A stretch of DNA of 38,123 nt from NCBI RefSeq assembly GCF_009467795.1, contig NZ_WIAX01000015.1, forward strand, positions 1 to 38,123, given 5' to 3'. This document shows, piece after piece, positions 1 to 8,002 of the stretch. The notes beneath the pieces are model-generated. The model did not search any database. It worked only from the letters and a program-made list of their open reading frames with translations, and was not told the DNA's origin. The stretch's first letter is position 1, and every line of letters starts with the position of its first letter. The stretch is from Nesterenkonia halophila. GTDB taxonomy: Bacteria > Actinomycetota > Actinomycetes > Actinomycetales > Micrococcaceae. A program made the position numbers and the translations under genes.

Positions 1-702
1 CAGATCTCCAGCGAGGACATGCTGGAGATGGCCGCCGCCGGGTCGAAGGTGCTCCACCTGCGCTCGGTCGAGTACGCCCGGCGCTTCGGCGTGAAGCTGC
101 ACGTGCGCTCGTCGTTCTCCCAGCACGAAGGCACCTGGGTGCTGCCCGGCCCCGACGACACCATCGCCCTCCAGGAAGGGGAACCCTTGGAACAGCCCAT
201 CATCTCCGGCGTCGCCCACGACGACTCCGAGGCCAAGCTGACGATCTCCGGCGTCCCGGACGTGCCCGGCAAGGCCGCCGACATCTTCAACCTGATCGCC
301 CAGGCCGGCACGAACATCGACATGATCGTGCAGAACGTCTCCGACGACACGAAGACGACCAACATCTCCTTCACCCTGCCGGGTGCGGACATCGAGAAGT
401 CGGTGCAGATCCTGACGGACAACAAGGAGCAGATCGGCTTCGAGGAGCTGGACTACGTGCCGCAGGTCGGCAAGGTCTCTCTCGTCGGCGGCGGCATGCG
501 CCACCACCCGGGAGTCTCGGCGCGGTTCTTCACCGCCCTGCGCGACGCCGGCATCAACATCGGCCTGATCTCCACCTCGGAGATCCGCGTCTCGGTGATC
601 ACCGACATCGAGGACCTGGGCCGTGCGGTGCAGGCGATCCACACCGCCTTCGGCCTCGACGCCGACCAGGAGGCCACGGTCTACGCCGGCACCGGCCGCT
701 GA
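1..702 (+). CDS. lysC: Aspartokinase, C-terminal part (cut by window edge)
   Basis: The frame is open from the first base, so the kinase domain lies outside the window. What remains is the end of the catalytic domain and two ACT regulatory domains. The block VGGGMRHHPGVSARFF followed by ISTSEIRVSVI, and the C-terminal VYAGTGR, are hallmarks of class II (lysine/threonine-inhibited) aspartokinases such as corynebacterial LysC. The enzyme phosphorylates aspartate at the entry to the lysine, threonine, methionine and diaminopimelate pathways. In many actinobacteria asd follows directly; here the next gene is convergent and unrelated. An internal start inside this frame may also give a separate beta subunit (see 173-189). 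Confidence 0.95.
   Translation, partial: QISSEDMLEMAAAGSKVLHLRSVEYARRFGVKLHVRSSFSQHEGTWVLPGPDDTIALQEGEPLEQPIISGVAHDDSEAKLTISGVPDVPGKAADIFNLIAQAGTNIDMIVQNVSDDTKTTNISFTLPGADIEKSVQILTDNKEQIGFEELDYVPQVGKVSLVGGGMRHHPGVSARFFTALRDAGINIGLISTSEIRVSVITDIEDLGRAVQAIHTAFGLDADQEATVYAGTGR
173..189 (+). promoter_or_regulatory. Internal ribosome binding site and TTG start for an aspartokinase beta subunit
   Basis: AGGAAGGGG lies a few bases before an in-frame TTG at 187, just ahead of the first ACT domain (EQPIISGVAHDD). Class II aspartokinases of Corynebacterium and Bacillus make a beta subunit from an in-frame internal start at this place. The strong Shine-Dalgarno motif inside the coding region suggests the same here. 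The TTG codon is the weak point. Confidence 0.5.
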
Positions 703-741
703 GGCACTCCCCGGCTCCACGCAGCGATGGCTCTGGAGCTC

Positions 742-784
742 GGGCCTGAACCCTCGCCGAAGAACACGGGGGGGGGTCGGGCCC
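742..784. terminator. Imperfect hairpin between convergent genes
   Basis: GGGCCTGAACCC can pair imperfectly with GGGTCGGGCCC across a loop containing a G9 run. There is no T-tract. It sits between the convergent lysC and acetyltransferase genes and may end transcription from either side. Weak call. Confidence 0.3.
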
Positions 785-815
785 AAGTTCCAGAGTCGTC
801 GTCTGGGTGCCCGGA

Positions 816-1373
816 TCACCGCATCGCGGCGGCCAGCTGCTCCGCGTTCAGCGTCCGATCGGCGTAGACCAGCCGGACCGCCTCCGGGTCCGGATTGCCG
901 GCGTCGGGCCCGCGGTGCTGCAGACTGAGACCGAGTTTCTCCGCCACCCACGCCGAGGCGCCGTTGTGCTCGAGCAGATAGGCCGCCGCCGCCCGCGAGG
1001 CGTCGACCTCGACGGCCGCCTCCAGCCCGCATCGCCCGACCCAGCTCCCCAGGCCTCGTCCCTGGGCCTCGACGGCGAAGCGATACCCCAAGTTCCACAG
1101 CAGCTCTCCGCGCACCGCACAGCCGCCGTGGCCGAGCAGCATCCCGGAGCCGGCGTCGCGGACGATCCACTGCCCCAGGCCATGCTCCTCCCAGGAGCGC
1201 CGCCAGCCGTCGAGCAGCCGGCGGGTCTGCGCCGCGTCGACGTGCCGCCCCGAGGGCAGATGGGTCCAGACGCGGGGATCACGGTAGAGCTCGTGCACCT
1301 CGGAGAGGTCGGTCTCCGCCGGGCGATGCAGCTCGGCACCAGAGGTGGGACCATGGGACGCCGGAGGCTTCAT
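816..1373 (-). CDS. GNAT family N-acetyltransferase (RimJ/RimL-like)
   Basis: A protein of 185 residues. The acetyl-CoA binding segment EAQGRGLGSWVGR carries the Q/R-x-x-G-x-G/A pattern of GNAT enzymes, followed by a region with EHNGASAWVAEKLGL, the usual 'N-x-x-S-x-x-x-x-E-K-x-G' end of the fold. It opens with a beta-strand region and the RDPRVWTHLPSGRH motif typical of ribosomal-protein-type acetyltransferases. The start MKPPASHG was chosen because the GNAT fold begins soon after it. The frame stays open further upstream but adds only low-complexity arginine-rich sequence. No classic Shine-Dalgarno motif is close. The acceptor substrate cannot be told. Confidence 0.8.
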   Translation of the reverse strand: MKPPASHGPTSGAELHRPAETDLSEVHELYRDPRVWTHLPSGRHVDAAQTRRLLDGWRRSWEEHGLGQWIVRDAGSGMLLGHGGCAVRGELLWNLGYRFAVEAQGRGLGSWVGRCGLEAAVEVDASRAAAAYLLEHNGASAWVAEKLGLSLQHRGPDAGNPDPEAVRLVYADRTLNAEQLAAAMR

Positions 1374-1518
1374 GGCCCCGACTCTAGGACTCCGGACCGA
1401 CGCCCGGCGCGCACCCGCCTCGGCAAACGAGGTAGAAGACCCGCAGACACGCAGCAGGCGGCAGGTCGAGCCCGGTCGGGCCGTCCTGCCGCCTGCGCAT
1501 ATGGTGCGAGAGACGATC

Positions 1519-2454
1519 ATGAGTGTAACCCACGTCCCAGCCGAGATTCAGACTCCTCGCGGAGTCTCCGTGATCCCTGACCACGAGCACCGCGAGCGCG
1601 CGGCCGCGCACCAGCGCGCCGTCGCCGGCTATGCCGACGCCTTCCTCGCCCGCCGGCACGCCGGAGAGAAGCACCCCGTCGAGGACTTCCTGTTCACCTA
1701 TTACTCGCACTCCCCCGGCCAGCTCTCCCGTTGGCACCCCGGCGCCGGGATGATCCTCGAAGGCGCCGGCGCCTCTGAGGCGGCCGGCTGGAAGTTCTAC
1801 ACCGCTGTCGACGACGGCACCGCGACCGGCGGGGCGACGGTCGACGTCGTGCGCTTCCGCGAGGAGCGCGCCTCGATGATCGGCTTCGCCCGGCGGCTGC
1901 TCAGCGCGACGGCGGCCCGGCCGGCGCAGCTGGGCTGCTTCGGTCTGCACGAGTGGGCGATGGTCTACCGCTCCGAGCAGCACGGCCAGCGCCACGATCA
2001 GGTGCCGCTGCGGCTGGGCTCGGCCGGCACCGACGCCGTCGTCGAGGAGCAGAACATCCGCTGCACGCATTTCGACGCCTTCCGCTTCTACACGCCCTCG
2101 GCCCGGCCGTTGAACGCGCTGCAGCCCACCCGCGAGACGCAGGTGGAGATGGAACAGCCGGGCTGCCTGCACGCGAACATGGACCTCTACAAGTGGGCCT
2201 ATAAGCTCATCCCGGCAGTCAGCGCAGATCTGCTGCTGGACTGCTTCGATCTGGCCTGGCGCATCCGCGAGCTGGACATGCGCGCCTCGCCCTACGACCT
2301 CTCCGACTGGGGCTATGAGCCGGTGCGCATCGAGACGCCGCAGGGCCGGGCGGAGTACGCCCGCGCGCAGCGGGGCTTCTCCGCGGAGGCGCAGCGGCTG
2401 CGGGAGCGGCTGCTGGCGGTGCTCGACGCCGTCGACGAGCTCGCCGAGACCTGA
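1519..2454 (+). CDS. Conserved actinobacterial protein often annotated 3-methyladenine DNA glycosylase
   Basis: A soluble protein of about 311 residues. The run HPVEDFLFTYYSHSPGQLSRWHPG, then FGLHEWAMVYR and MEQPGCLHANMDLYKWA, matches my memory of an actinobacterial family labelled 3-methyladenine DNA glycosylase, although I see no helix-hairpin-helix or other proven glycosylase motif. The label should therefore be held loosely. The start at 1519 follows GAGAG at about 8 bases. An in-frame ATG at 1501 has no ribosome site. The upstream neighbour is divergent and the downstream TetR gene is convergent, so this is a single-gene unit. Confidence 0.7.
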   Translation: MSVTHVPAEIQTPRGVSVIPDHEHRERAAAHQRAVAGYADAFLARRHAGEKHPVEDFLFTYYSHSPGQLSRWHPGAGMILEGAGASEAAGWKFYTAVDDGTATGGATVDVVRFREERASMIGFARRLLSATAARPAQLGCFGLHEWAMVYRSEQHGQRHDQVPLRLGSAGTDAVVEEQNIRCTHFDAFRFYTPSARPLNALQPTRETQVEMEQPGCLHANMDLYKWAYKLIPAVSADLLLDCFDLAWRIRELDMRASPYDLSDWGYEPVRIETPQGRAEYARAQRGFSAEAQRLRERLLAVLDAVDELAET

Positions 2455-2498
2455 GCACCCGTCCAGAGCGACCATCCGAATAGACCGCCCCGAGCGGC

Positions 2499-3092
2499 TC
2501 AGATCATCGCGCGGGCGGCATCGACGCAGCGCAGCGCCGCAGCATGGTCGACACGGGTCAGCGCGAAGGCCGAGGTCACCAGGGAGGCGCAGGCCTCGGC
2601 GTCGCGGTCCAGCAGCTCCGGCTCCGGCTCGCCGTCGCCCGCTCTGCGGCCTGCCCGCGCGGCGGCCAGGCCGCGGCGCATCGCCGCGCGCAGCTCTTCG
2701 CGATAGGCGGCCACCTGCTCGGCCACCGCATGCTGCCGGCTGATCGGGGCCGAGGCGGCGTTCATCAGCAGGCACCCGTGCCGCCCGGGAGCAGAGGCGG
2801 CGTCGGCCAGCGCCTCGCGCAGACCGTCCAGGTAGGCCGCCAGCGCGCCGGCGTCCACTGGATCCTGCTGCATCGGACGCAGCCGCGGACGGATGACCTC
2901 GTCGAGGTAGCTCTCCACGCAGGCATCGAATAGCCCCCGCTTGCTGCCGAAGGCCTGATAGATGCTCGAGCGCCCGAGTCCGGTGGCACGCTCCAGATCG
3001 GGCACTGAGGCCTGCTCGTAGCCGTACTCCCAGAACACCGAACGGGCGGCGACGACGGCGTCGTCGGTCGCGAACTCCCGCGTGCGTGGCAT
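2499..3092 (-). CDS. TetR/AcrR family transcriptional regulator
   Basis: 197 residues. The N-terminal helix-turn-helix spans about residues 10-55: AARSVFWEYGYEQASVPDLE then GLGRSSIYQAFGSKRGLF, the classic TetR recognition helix with Y-x-x-F-x-S-K. The C-terminal ligand domain carries GRHGCLLMNAASA, typical of the subgroup that controls short-chain or quinone-type oxidoreductases. It is divergent from the dehydrogenase at 3207, with a near-perfect palindrome between them, so it probably represses both itself and that enzyme in response to a reactive electrophile or quinone (inference). Confidence 0.9.
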   Translation of the reverse strand: MPRTREFATDDAVVAARSVFWEYGYEQASVPDLERATGLGRSSIYQAFGSKRGLFDACVESYLDEVIRPRLRPMQQDPVDAGALAAYLDGLREALADAASAPGRHGCLLMNAASAPISRQHAVAEQVAAYREELRAAMRRGLAAARAGRRAGDGEPEPELLDRDAEACASLVTSAFALTRVDHAAALRCVDAARAMI

Positions 3093-3119
3093 GGATCCTC
3101 CGTTCGGCCCCTTGTGTGA

Positions 3120-3149
3120 TGACTGGTCCAGAATATACTGGAACAGTCA
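3120..3149. promoter_or_regulatory. TetR-type operator overlapping the dehydrogenase promoter
   Basis: A 30-bp inverted repeat: TGACTGGTCCAG, a 6-bp spacer AATATA, and CTGGAACAGTCA. The 12-bp arms have one mismatch. It sits between the divergent TetR and dehydrogenase genes. A plus-strand -10 (TATACT, 3134-3139) lies inside it, with TTGTGT at 3112-3117 as possible -35 (16-bp spacer), so bound repressor would cover the promoter. Confidence 0.8.
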
Positions 3150-3206
3150 TTCCAAAAAGGCTCGCCGGCACCGCCTCCCCGGTCCGGCCCAGAAAGGCGG
3201 ACACTC

Positions 3207-4229
3207 ATGTCGTCCACGAATGCCAGCACCAGCACCCAGATCCAGCTGGTCAGCCGTCCCGCCGGCTGGCCGACGCCGGAGAACTTCCGCACCGTCGAGG
3301 TCGAGCTGCCCGCGCTCGGCGAGGACGAGGTCCGCGTGGCCAACGAGTTCATCTCCGTCGACCCCTACATGCGCGGCCGGATGAACGACGTGAAGAGCTA
3401 CGTCCCGCCCTTCGCGCTGGAGGAGACGATGACCGGCGGCGCCGTGGGCCGCGTCGTCGCATCCCGTTCCGCGGATCTTCCGGTCGGCGCGCCGGTGCTG
3501 CACCAGCTCGGCTGGCGCGACGTCGCCCAGGCCGAGGCGAGCGCCTTCCGCCCGGTCGCCGAGATCGAGGGTGCCCCGCTCTCGCTGCACCTGGGCGTGC
3601 TGGGCATGACCGGTCTGACGGCCTACGTCGGCCTCACCCGCATCGCCGGGCTGCGCTCCGGCGACACGGTGTTCATCTCCGGCGCCGCCGGCGCCGTGGG
3701 TTCGACGGCGGGCCAGATCGCCCGGCTGCTCGGCGCCGAGCGCGTCATCGGCTCGGCCGGATCGGCGGAGAAGGTCGAGCTGTTGACCTCGAAGTACGGC
3801 TTCGACGCCGCGGTCAACTACAAGGACGCCCCGATCCGCGAGCAGCTGCCGGACCACGCCCCCGACGGCGTCGACGTCTTCTTCGACAACGTCGGCGGAG
3901 ACCACCTGGAGGCGGCGCTGGACGTGATGAACACCGGCGGCCGCCTGGCGCTGTGCGGGGCGATCGCCAGCTACAACGCCGAGGCTCCGACTCCCGGTCC
4001 GGACAACCTCAGCGCGCTGATCACCCGCAGCCTGCGCATGGAGGGCTTCACGCTCGGCGGGCACTTCGACCTGGCCGGCGAGTACTCTCAGCGCATGGCC
4101 GAGTGGTTCGCCGCCGGGGAGATCACCTATGACGAGACGGTGGTCGACGGGATCGAGCACGCCGTCGACGCCTTCCTGGGCATGATGCAGGGCAGCAACA
4201 CCGGCAAGATGGTCGTCCGCACCAGCTGA
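3207..4229 (+). CDS. NADP-dependent oxidoreductase, MDR superfamily (CurA / prostaglandin-reductase-like)
   Basis: 340 residues. It has the zinc-free medium-chain dehydrogenase pattern: VDPYMRGRM near residue 52, LGVLGMTGLTAYVGL, then the Rossmann motif ISGAAGAVGSTAGQIAR, and VFFDNVGGDHLEAAL. These match the family containing E. coli CurA (YncB) and leukotriene B4 12-hydroxydehydrogenase, which reduce the double bond of enones. AGAAAGG lies upstream of the ATG at 3207. It is divergent from a TetR regulator with a shared operator, a usual arrangement for inducible detoxification of unsaturated carbonyls. The true substrate is unknown. Confidence 0.92.
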   Translation: MSSTNASTSTQIQLVSRPAGWPTPENFRTVEVELPALGEDEVRVANEFISVDPYMRGRMNDVKSYVPPFALEETMTGGAVGRVVASRSADLPVGAPVLHQLGWRDVAQAEASAFRPVAEIEGAPLSLHLGVLGMTGLTAYVGLTRIAGLRSGDTVFISGAAGAVGSTAGQIARLLGAERVIGSAGSAEKVELLTSKYGFDAAVNYKDAPIREQLPDHAPDGVDVFFDNVGGDHLEAALDVMNTGGRLALCGAIASYNAEAPTPGPDNLSALITRSLRMEGFTLGGHFDLAGEYSQRMAEWFAAGEITYDETVVDGIEHAVDAFLGMMQGSNTGKMVVRTS

Positions 4230-4258
4230 GCCGCCGCCCCGGAGAGGTCAGGGCAGGG

Positions 4259-4314
4259 TGACTCTGTGGCGCGTGCGGGAGTGCCTGAGCATTCCCACAC
4301 GCGCCACAGAGTCA
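4259..4314. terminator. Long near-perfect palindrome between convergent genes (bidirectional terminator or dispersed palindrome)
   Basis: The 17-bp arm TGACTCTGTGGCGCGTG (4259-4275) pairs perfectly with 4298-4314. After one mismatch the stem continues for 8 more pairs (one G-T) to a CTGA loop at 4285-4288. This gives about 26 stacked positions in 56 bases. It lies between two convergent genes. The length and symmetry exceed what a terminator needs, so it may also be a copy of a repeated palindromic element. Confidence 0.75.
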
Positions 4315-4362
4315 TCCCCGGCCGGAGCACCACCCGGGGCGGAGCGACCGCCGTGGGAGCGC

Positions 4363-5010
4363 TCAGACGCGGGCGGTCTCGCGCTCGAGCACCTCGCGCA
4401 TCTGCGCGGCGGTGTGCCGGCCGGTGAAGATCTCCGAGCCGTTCTCGAAGGCCCGACCGGCGGCCAGCTCGCCGGCGTCGACGACGTCGAAGCCCAGGCT
4501 GTCGACGAAGGCGGACACCAGGGCCTTGGCCCCGGCGTCGTCGCTCGCCACACCCAGCGCCCGGCGATCCCCCGCACCGGCGGGCTTCGCCTCGACCTCG
4601 AGCTCGCCGTAGCCGATGTGGTTCAGCGTCTTGACCAGACGCACGTCGCCGAGGAACTCCCCGACGACCTCGGAGGTGGAGCGGGTGCCGTCGAACTCGG
4701 CGAGAAATCCGTCGACGCCGACCCAATAGTTCATCGCGTCGACGACCACCTGCCCCTGCAGCGCCGAGGCGTCGAGGCTGCGGTACCTGTTCAGCGGCAC
4801 GGCGACGATGATCAGGTCGGCGTCGGCGAGATCCTGCGGATCCGCGGCCGCGGCCCCCGGCACGACGACTTCGGTGAGCAGGCGGTTCTCCTCGGCCGGC
4901 CGGCTGGTCGCGATCTTCACCGTATGGCCGGCCCGCACCGCCTGACGCCCGACGGCGGTGCCCACGCGACCGGCCCCCAGGACCCCGACGGTCAGCTGCT
5001 CTCCGCTCAT
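4363..5010 (-). CDS. NAD(P)-binding protein, F420-dependent NADP reductase-like family
   Basis: 215 residues. The N-terminus has a Rossmann motif, VGVLGAGRVGTAVGRQAV (about residues 7-24), and an acidic/serine cofactor loop KIATSRPAEEN. It continues with LIIVAVPLNRYRSL and VVDAMNYW, typical of the NADPH-dependent F420 reductase / '3-hydroxyisobutyrate-like' small reductases. The start ATGAGCGGA follows GGGAGGAG at good spacing; a GTG directly precedes it. It lies downstream of another NAD(P)-binding gene on the same strand, separated by a hairpin-forming spacer. Whether the cofactor is F420 or only NADP(H) cannot be seen. Confidence 0.82.
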   Translation of the reverse strand: MSGEQLTVGVLGAGRVGTAVGRQAVRAGHTVKIATSRPAEENRLLTEVVVPGAAAADPQDLADADLIIVAVPLNRYRSLDASALQGQVVVDAMNYWVGVDGFLAEFDGTRSTSEVVGEFLGDVRLVKTLNHIGYGELEVEAKPAGAGDRRALGVASDDAGAKALVSAFVDSLGFDVVDAGELAAGRAFENGSEIFTGRHTAAQMREVLERETARV

Positions 5011-5032
5011 CACATGCTCCTCCCATCGTGGA

Positions 5033-5061
5033 TGCGGAGGGTGGCGCAACGACCCTCCGCA
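5033..5061. repeat. Inverted repeat upstream of the reductase start
   Basis: TGCGGAGGGT and ACCCTCCGCA form perfect 10-bp arms around a 9-base loop. It lies about 22 bases before the reductase start codon on the minus strand, so it could be an operator or a 5'-leader hairpin. It could also end transcription of the gene upstream on that strand, but it has no T-tract. Confidence 0.5.
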
Positions 5062-5143
5062 AGTATTCTCGATTTGAAATAACAGGGGAGCCCGCCGCGG
5101 CATTCCCGGTCCCGGCGTGGTGTCGGCGACACGTCCCGCCCTC

Positions 5144-5971
5144 TCAGGGAACGGCCGGCGCGTCCAGGCGGAGGGCTTCGCGGGCCAGTGCCACCGCCGC
5201 CGGGTCGGAGGCCAGCCACTCCTCGGCCGTGGTGTCGGTGATGATGTCCGGATCCAGCGGCAGCAGCGAACCGTCCCCCAGCGGCGTGCGTCCCAGCGGC
5301 AGACGCACCACGCGGCGCACTCCGGCAGGCCCGTCTCTCCGACGACGGGCCACCACCCGCCGCGCCAGCTCGGCGATGTCGAGCACCTCGGGGCCGCAGA
5401 CCTCGAACAGCCGCGGCGGGTCCGCGGCGAGCGCCAGATCGGCGAGCACCTCGGCGACGTCGGCCGCCGCCGTCGGCCGCGCCCGCGCCCCGGGGACCAC
5501 CGCCGTGCCGCGGCAGGCCAGCATCTGCATCATCTGCTCGGCGAACTCGAACCATTGGGTCGTGCGCACCACGCAGACGCCGCGGCCGTGCACGCGCCAG
5601 CTCTGCTCCTGGCGCACCTTCGCCCGGTAATAGGGCATCCACCGATTCACCGACGGGGAGTCGGCGTTGACGATGGACAGACACACCACCCGGGCCCCGG
5701 CGGCGTCGGCGTCGTCGAGCGCGCCGAGCACTGTGGCCGCGGCCCGGGCGAAGAAGTCGCCGGCCGTGTCGGCGGCCAGGGTCTTGCGATCCAGGCAATC
5801 GACCACGGCGTCGACGCCGACGAGTGCGGCGGCCAGCGCGCCGCGGTCCAGCACGTCGACGCCGTCGGCCCGGCTGATCGGCACGACCTCGAGACCGCGG
5901 CGGCGCAGCGACTCCGCGACGCGCCGCCCCACAGTGCCGGTGGCACCGAGCACGGCGATGCGCTGTGTCAT
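5144..5971 (-). CDS. NAD(P)H-binding SDR/NmrA-like protein
   Basis: 275 residues. It begins with the Rossmann fingerprint IAVLGATGTVGRRVAESLRRRG. Then come VDVLDRGALAAALVGVDAVVDCL, typical of NmrA or 'atypical SDR' proteins that bind NAD(P) and act as sensors or reductases, and LFEVCGPEVLDIAELAR near the C-terminus, as in nucleoside-sugar-epimerase-like SDRs. The start ATGACACAGCGC follows AGGAGG at about 6 bases; longer frames add only arginine-rich sequence. No catalytic Y-x-x-x-K is evident in the usual place (YYRAKVR is the nearest candidate). The substrate is unknown. Confidence 0.82.
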   Translation of the reverse strand: MTQRIAVLGATGTVGRRVAESLRRRGLEVVPISRADGVDVLDRGALAAALVGVDAVVDCLDRKTLAADTAGDFFARAAATVLGALDDADAAGARVVCLSIVNADSPSVNRWMPYYRAKVRQEQSWRVHGRGVCVVRTTQWFEFAEQMMQMLACRGTAVVPGARARPTAAADVAEVLADLALAADPPRLFEVCGPEVLDIAELARRVVARRRRDGPAGVRRVVRLPLGRTPLGDGSLLPLDPDIITDTTAEEWLASDPAAVALAREALRLDAPAVP

Positions 5972-6114
5972 GGTTCCTCCTGATCGGCGGGGCCTGTCGG
6001 ACCGGGCGCCGCAGTCGGGTCGTCCCGGCCGGGTCACACCCTCGACACCGTGGCACGCAGGGCGCGGAGTCGGCCAGACCCGCCGCCCCGTCGCCCGCGC
6101 CGGCCCGCCTCAGC

Positions 6115-6726
6115 TCACTGCAGCGCGACCCGCAGCCCCAGCCCGCCGAGGGCCAGCCCGGTGACCGAGTCGAGCACCCGGCGCACGCGGCGGCGCTGCA
6201 GCCAGCGGGAGGCGCCGTCGATGACCAGCGCCAGGGTGACCAGCTGGACGATGCCCAGCGCGGGCAGCGTCATGGCCATCGCGCCCAGCCACCAGACCGA
6301 CATGTCCGCGGTCATGAACTGCGGGAAGAGCGCCAGATAGAACATCAGCACCGCCGGGTTGGTGATGTTGGTCAGGAATCCCTGCCGGTAGCCGCGGGCG
6401 GCGACGCCGGAGGTGTCCACCAGCCCGACGTACTCGCCGCGCCAGGCCGAGCGCAGCGCCTGCAGCGCCAGCCAGGCCAGATACGCCACGCCGATCCAGC
6501 GGATCGTCTGCAGCAGCGGCTGCGACTGGGCGATCAGCACCCCCAGGCCCGCGGCGGTGAGCACGCCCTGGATGCCCACGGCGGTGGTCACCCCGAGGGC
6601 GGCGGCCACTCCCCCGCGCCGCCCGCTCATCAGCGAGTTCTTCAACACCACGGCGACGTCGGCGCCGGGAGTCAGCACGACGGCGGCGGCGATCGCCAGG
6701 AAGCTCAGATAGGCGCTCCATTCCAT
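6115..6726 (-). CDS. LysE/RhtB family amino-acid exporter
   Basis: 203 residues with about six hydrophobic segments. The opening AAAVVLTPGADVAVVLKNSL is the LysE/RhtB signature 'TPGPD', and GFLTNITNPAVLMFYLALFPQF is the second family signature ('G-x-x-x-N-x-x-N-P-K'). Such proteins export amino acids such as homoserine, threonine, lysine or leucine. The gene stands alone between a hypothetical-spacer region and the divergent iron-uptake operon. Nothing here shows which amino acid is exported. Confidence 0.9.
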   Translation of the reverse strand: MEWSAYLSFLAIAAAVVLTPGADVAVVLKNSLMSGRRGGVAAALGVTTAVGIQGVLTAAGLGVLIAQSQPLLQTIRWIGVAYLAWLALQALRSAWRGEYVGLVDTSGVAARGYRQGFLTNITNPAVLMFYLALFPQFMTADMSVWWLGAMAMTLPALGIVQLVTLALVIDGASRWLQRRRVRRVLDSVTGLALGGLGLRVALQ

Positions 6727-6823
6727 GACGCCCAGTATGCCGTCCGCCGCGTCCCTCCTGCGGGCCCGGCCCCGGAGATCACCGGCGATCCCATATCCCG
6801 CACCTGACGATTCCGTAATCCAG

Positions 6824-6842
6824 TAAGGTCAGGCTAAACTGT
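6824..6842. promoter_or_regulatory. IdeR/DtxR-type iron box
   Basis: TAAGGTCAGGCTAAACTGT follows the 19-bp IdeR/DtxR consensus (TTAGGTTAGGCTAACCTAA) closely, with the core AGG-AGGCTAA kept. TAAACT at 6835-6840 inside it could be a -10 hexamer. It lies about 110 bases ahead of the iron-siderophore binding-protein gene, so iron-loaded IdeR would shut the operon off. Confidence 0.75.
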
Positions 6843-6949
6843 TGCGCCGCACACGTCGCACGGTCCTACCCCGGGCGACCGGACCCGACACCGGTCCGCG
6901 GGACGGGCACCGAGCAGGCATCGACAGCACAGAGGACAGGACCGACGAC

Positions 6950-8002
6950 ATGAGGATTCGAGCAGCTGCGGGCGTGGTCATCGCCGCCGCGACTCTGGCG
7001 GCCACCGGCTGCGGCCCGTCCGAGCCGGTGGAGGACCCGGCGTCGTCAGGATCCGAGGCCGCCGCCGGCGAAGGAGCGACGGAATACCCGCTGACCCTGC
7101 AGAACTGCGGACGGGAGATCACCGTCGACGCCCCGCCCGACCGCGCAGTTTCGCTGGACCAGAACTCCACCGAGATCCTGCTCTCGCTCGGGCTCGAGGA
7201 TCGGCTCGCCGGGACCGCCTCCTGGACGGACCCGGTGCTGGGCGACCTCGCCGAGGCCGAGTCCGAGGTCCCCCGCCTGGCGCAGAACGCCCCCACCTAT
7301 GAGGTCGTGCTCGACGCCGAGCCGGACTTCATCACCGCCTCCTTCGGCCGGCACTTCACCACCGAGGGCGGCGTGGCCTCCCGCGACCGCTTCGCCGAAA
7401 CCGGCCTGGAGTCCTATCTCTCGCCGACCGACTGCGAGGACGGCCGCTCCATCAACGGCGGCGGCACCCGCACCCGGATGCTGGAGACCGAGTCGCTCTA
7501 CACCGAGATCCGGCAGCTCGCGCAGATCTTCGACGTCCCTTCGCGCGGCGAGGACCTGGTGGAGGATCTGCAGCGCCGCGCCGACGAGGCGCTGGAGGGC
7601 GTCGACGCCGACGGCGCGACCGTCGCCTTCTGGTTCGCCGACACCCGCACTCCCTACGTCGCCGGCGGTTACGGCTCCGCGGCGCGCCTGGCGGAGACGG
7701 CCGGGATGCAGAACGTCTTCGCCGGCACCGCCGACGACTGGCCGGCGCGCAGCTGGGAGACGATCGTGGAGAAGGACCCCGACGTGCTCGTCCTCGGCGA
7801 TCTGCAGCGCGACCGGTTCCCCGGCGACCTCCTGGAGGAGAAGATCGAGTTCCTCGAGTCCGACCCGCTGACCCGGAACCTCGAGGCGGTGCGGCAGGAG
7901 CGCTACATCGCGCTGCACGGCGCCGAGATGAACCCCTCCATCCGCTTCGTCGACGGACTGGAGACGATCGGAGAGTTCTGGACGGAGCAGGACGATGAGT
8001 AG
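6950..8002 (+). CDS. Iron-siderophore ABC transporter, substrate-binding lipoprotein
   Basis: 350 residues. A signal peptide with lipobox LAATGC puts the lipidated cysteine at residue 21, so the protein is anchored to the outer face of the membrane. The rest is a periplasmic-binding-protein class III fold: ITVDAPPDRAVSLDQNSTEILLSLGL near the front, AEPDFITASFG, and WETIVEKDPDVLVLGD near the end, as in FepB/FecB-type proteins. The start MRIRAAAG has an AGGACAGGA motif upstream; the longer open frame is arginine-rich and lacks a ribosome site. It overlaps the permease gene by 8 bases and sits behind an IdeR-like box, so it is probably iron-repressed. The siderophore is unknown. Confidence 0.92.
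   Translation: MRIRAAAGVVIAAATLAATGCGPSEPVEDPASSGSEAAAGEGATEYPLTLQNCGREITVDAPPDRAVSLDQNSTEILLSLGLEDRLAGTASWTDPVLGDLAEAESEVPRLAQNAPTYEVVLDAEPDFITASFGRHFTTEGGVASRDRFAETGLESYLSPTDCEDGRSINGGGTRTRMLETESLYTEIRQLAQIFDVPSRGEDLVEDLQRRADEALEGVDADGATVAFWFADTRTPYVAGGYGSAARLAETAGMQNVFAGTADDWPARSWETIVEKDPDVLVLGDLQRDRFPGDLLEEKIEFLESDPLTRNLEAVRQERYIALHGAEMNPSIRFVDGLETIGEFWTEQDDE

Noticed and set aside
1384..3204. 606-codon minus-strand frame across the glycosylase-like and TetR genes
   Set aside because: It covers two well-supported genes in the wrong frame and is low-complexity R/G/A.
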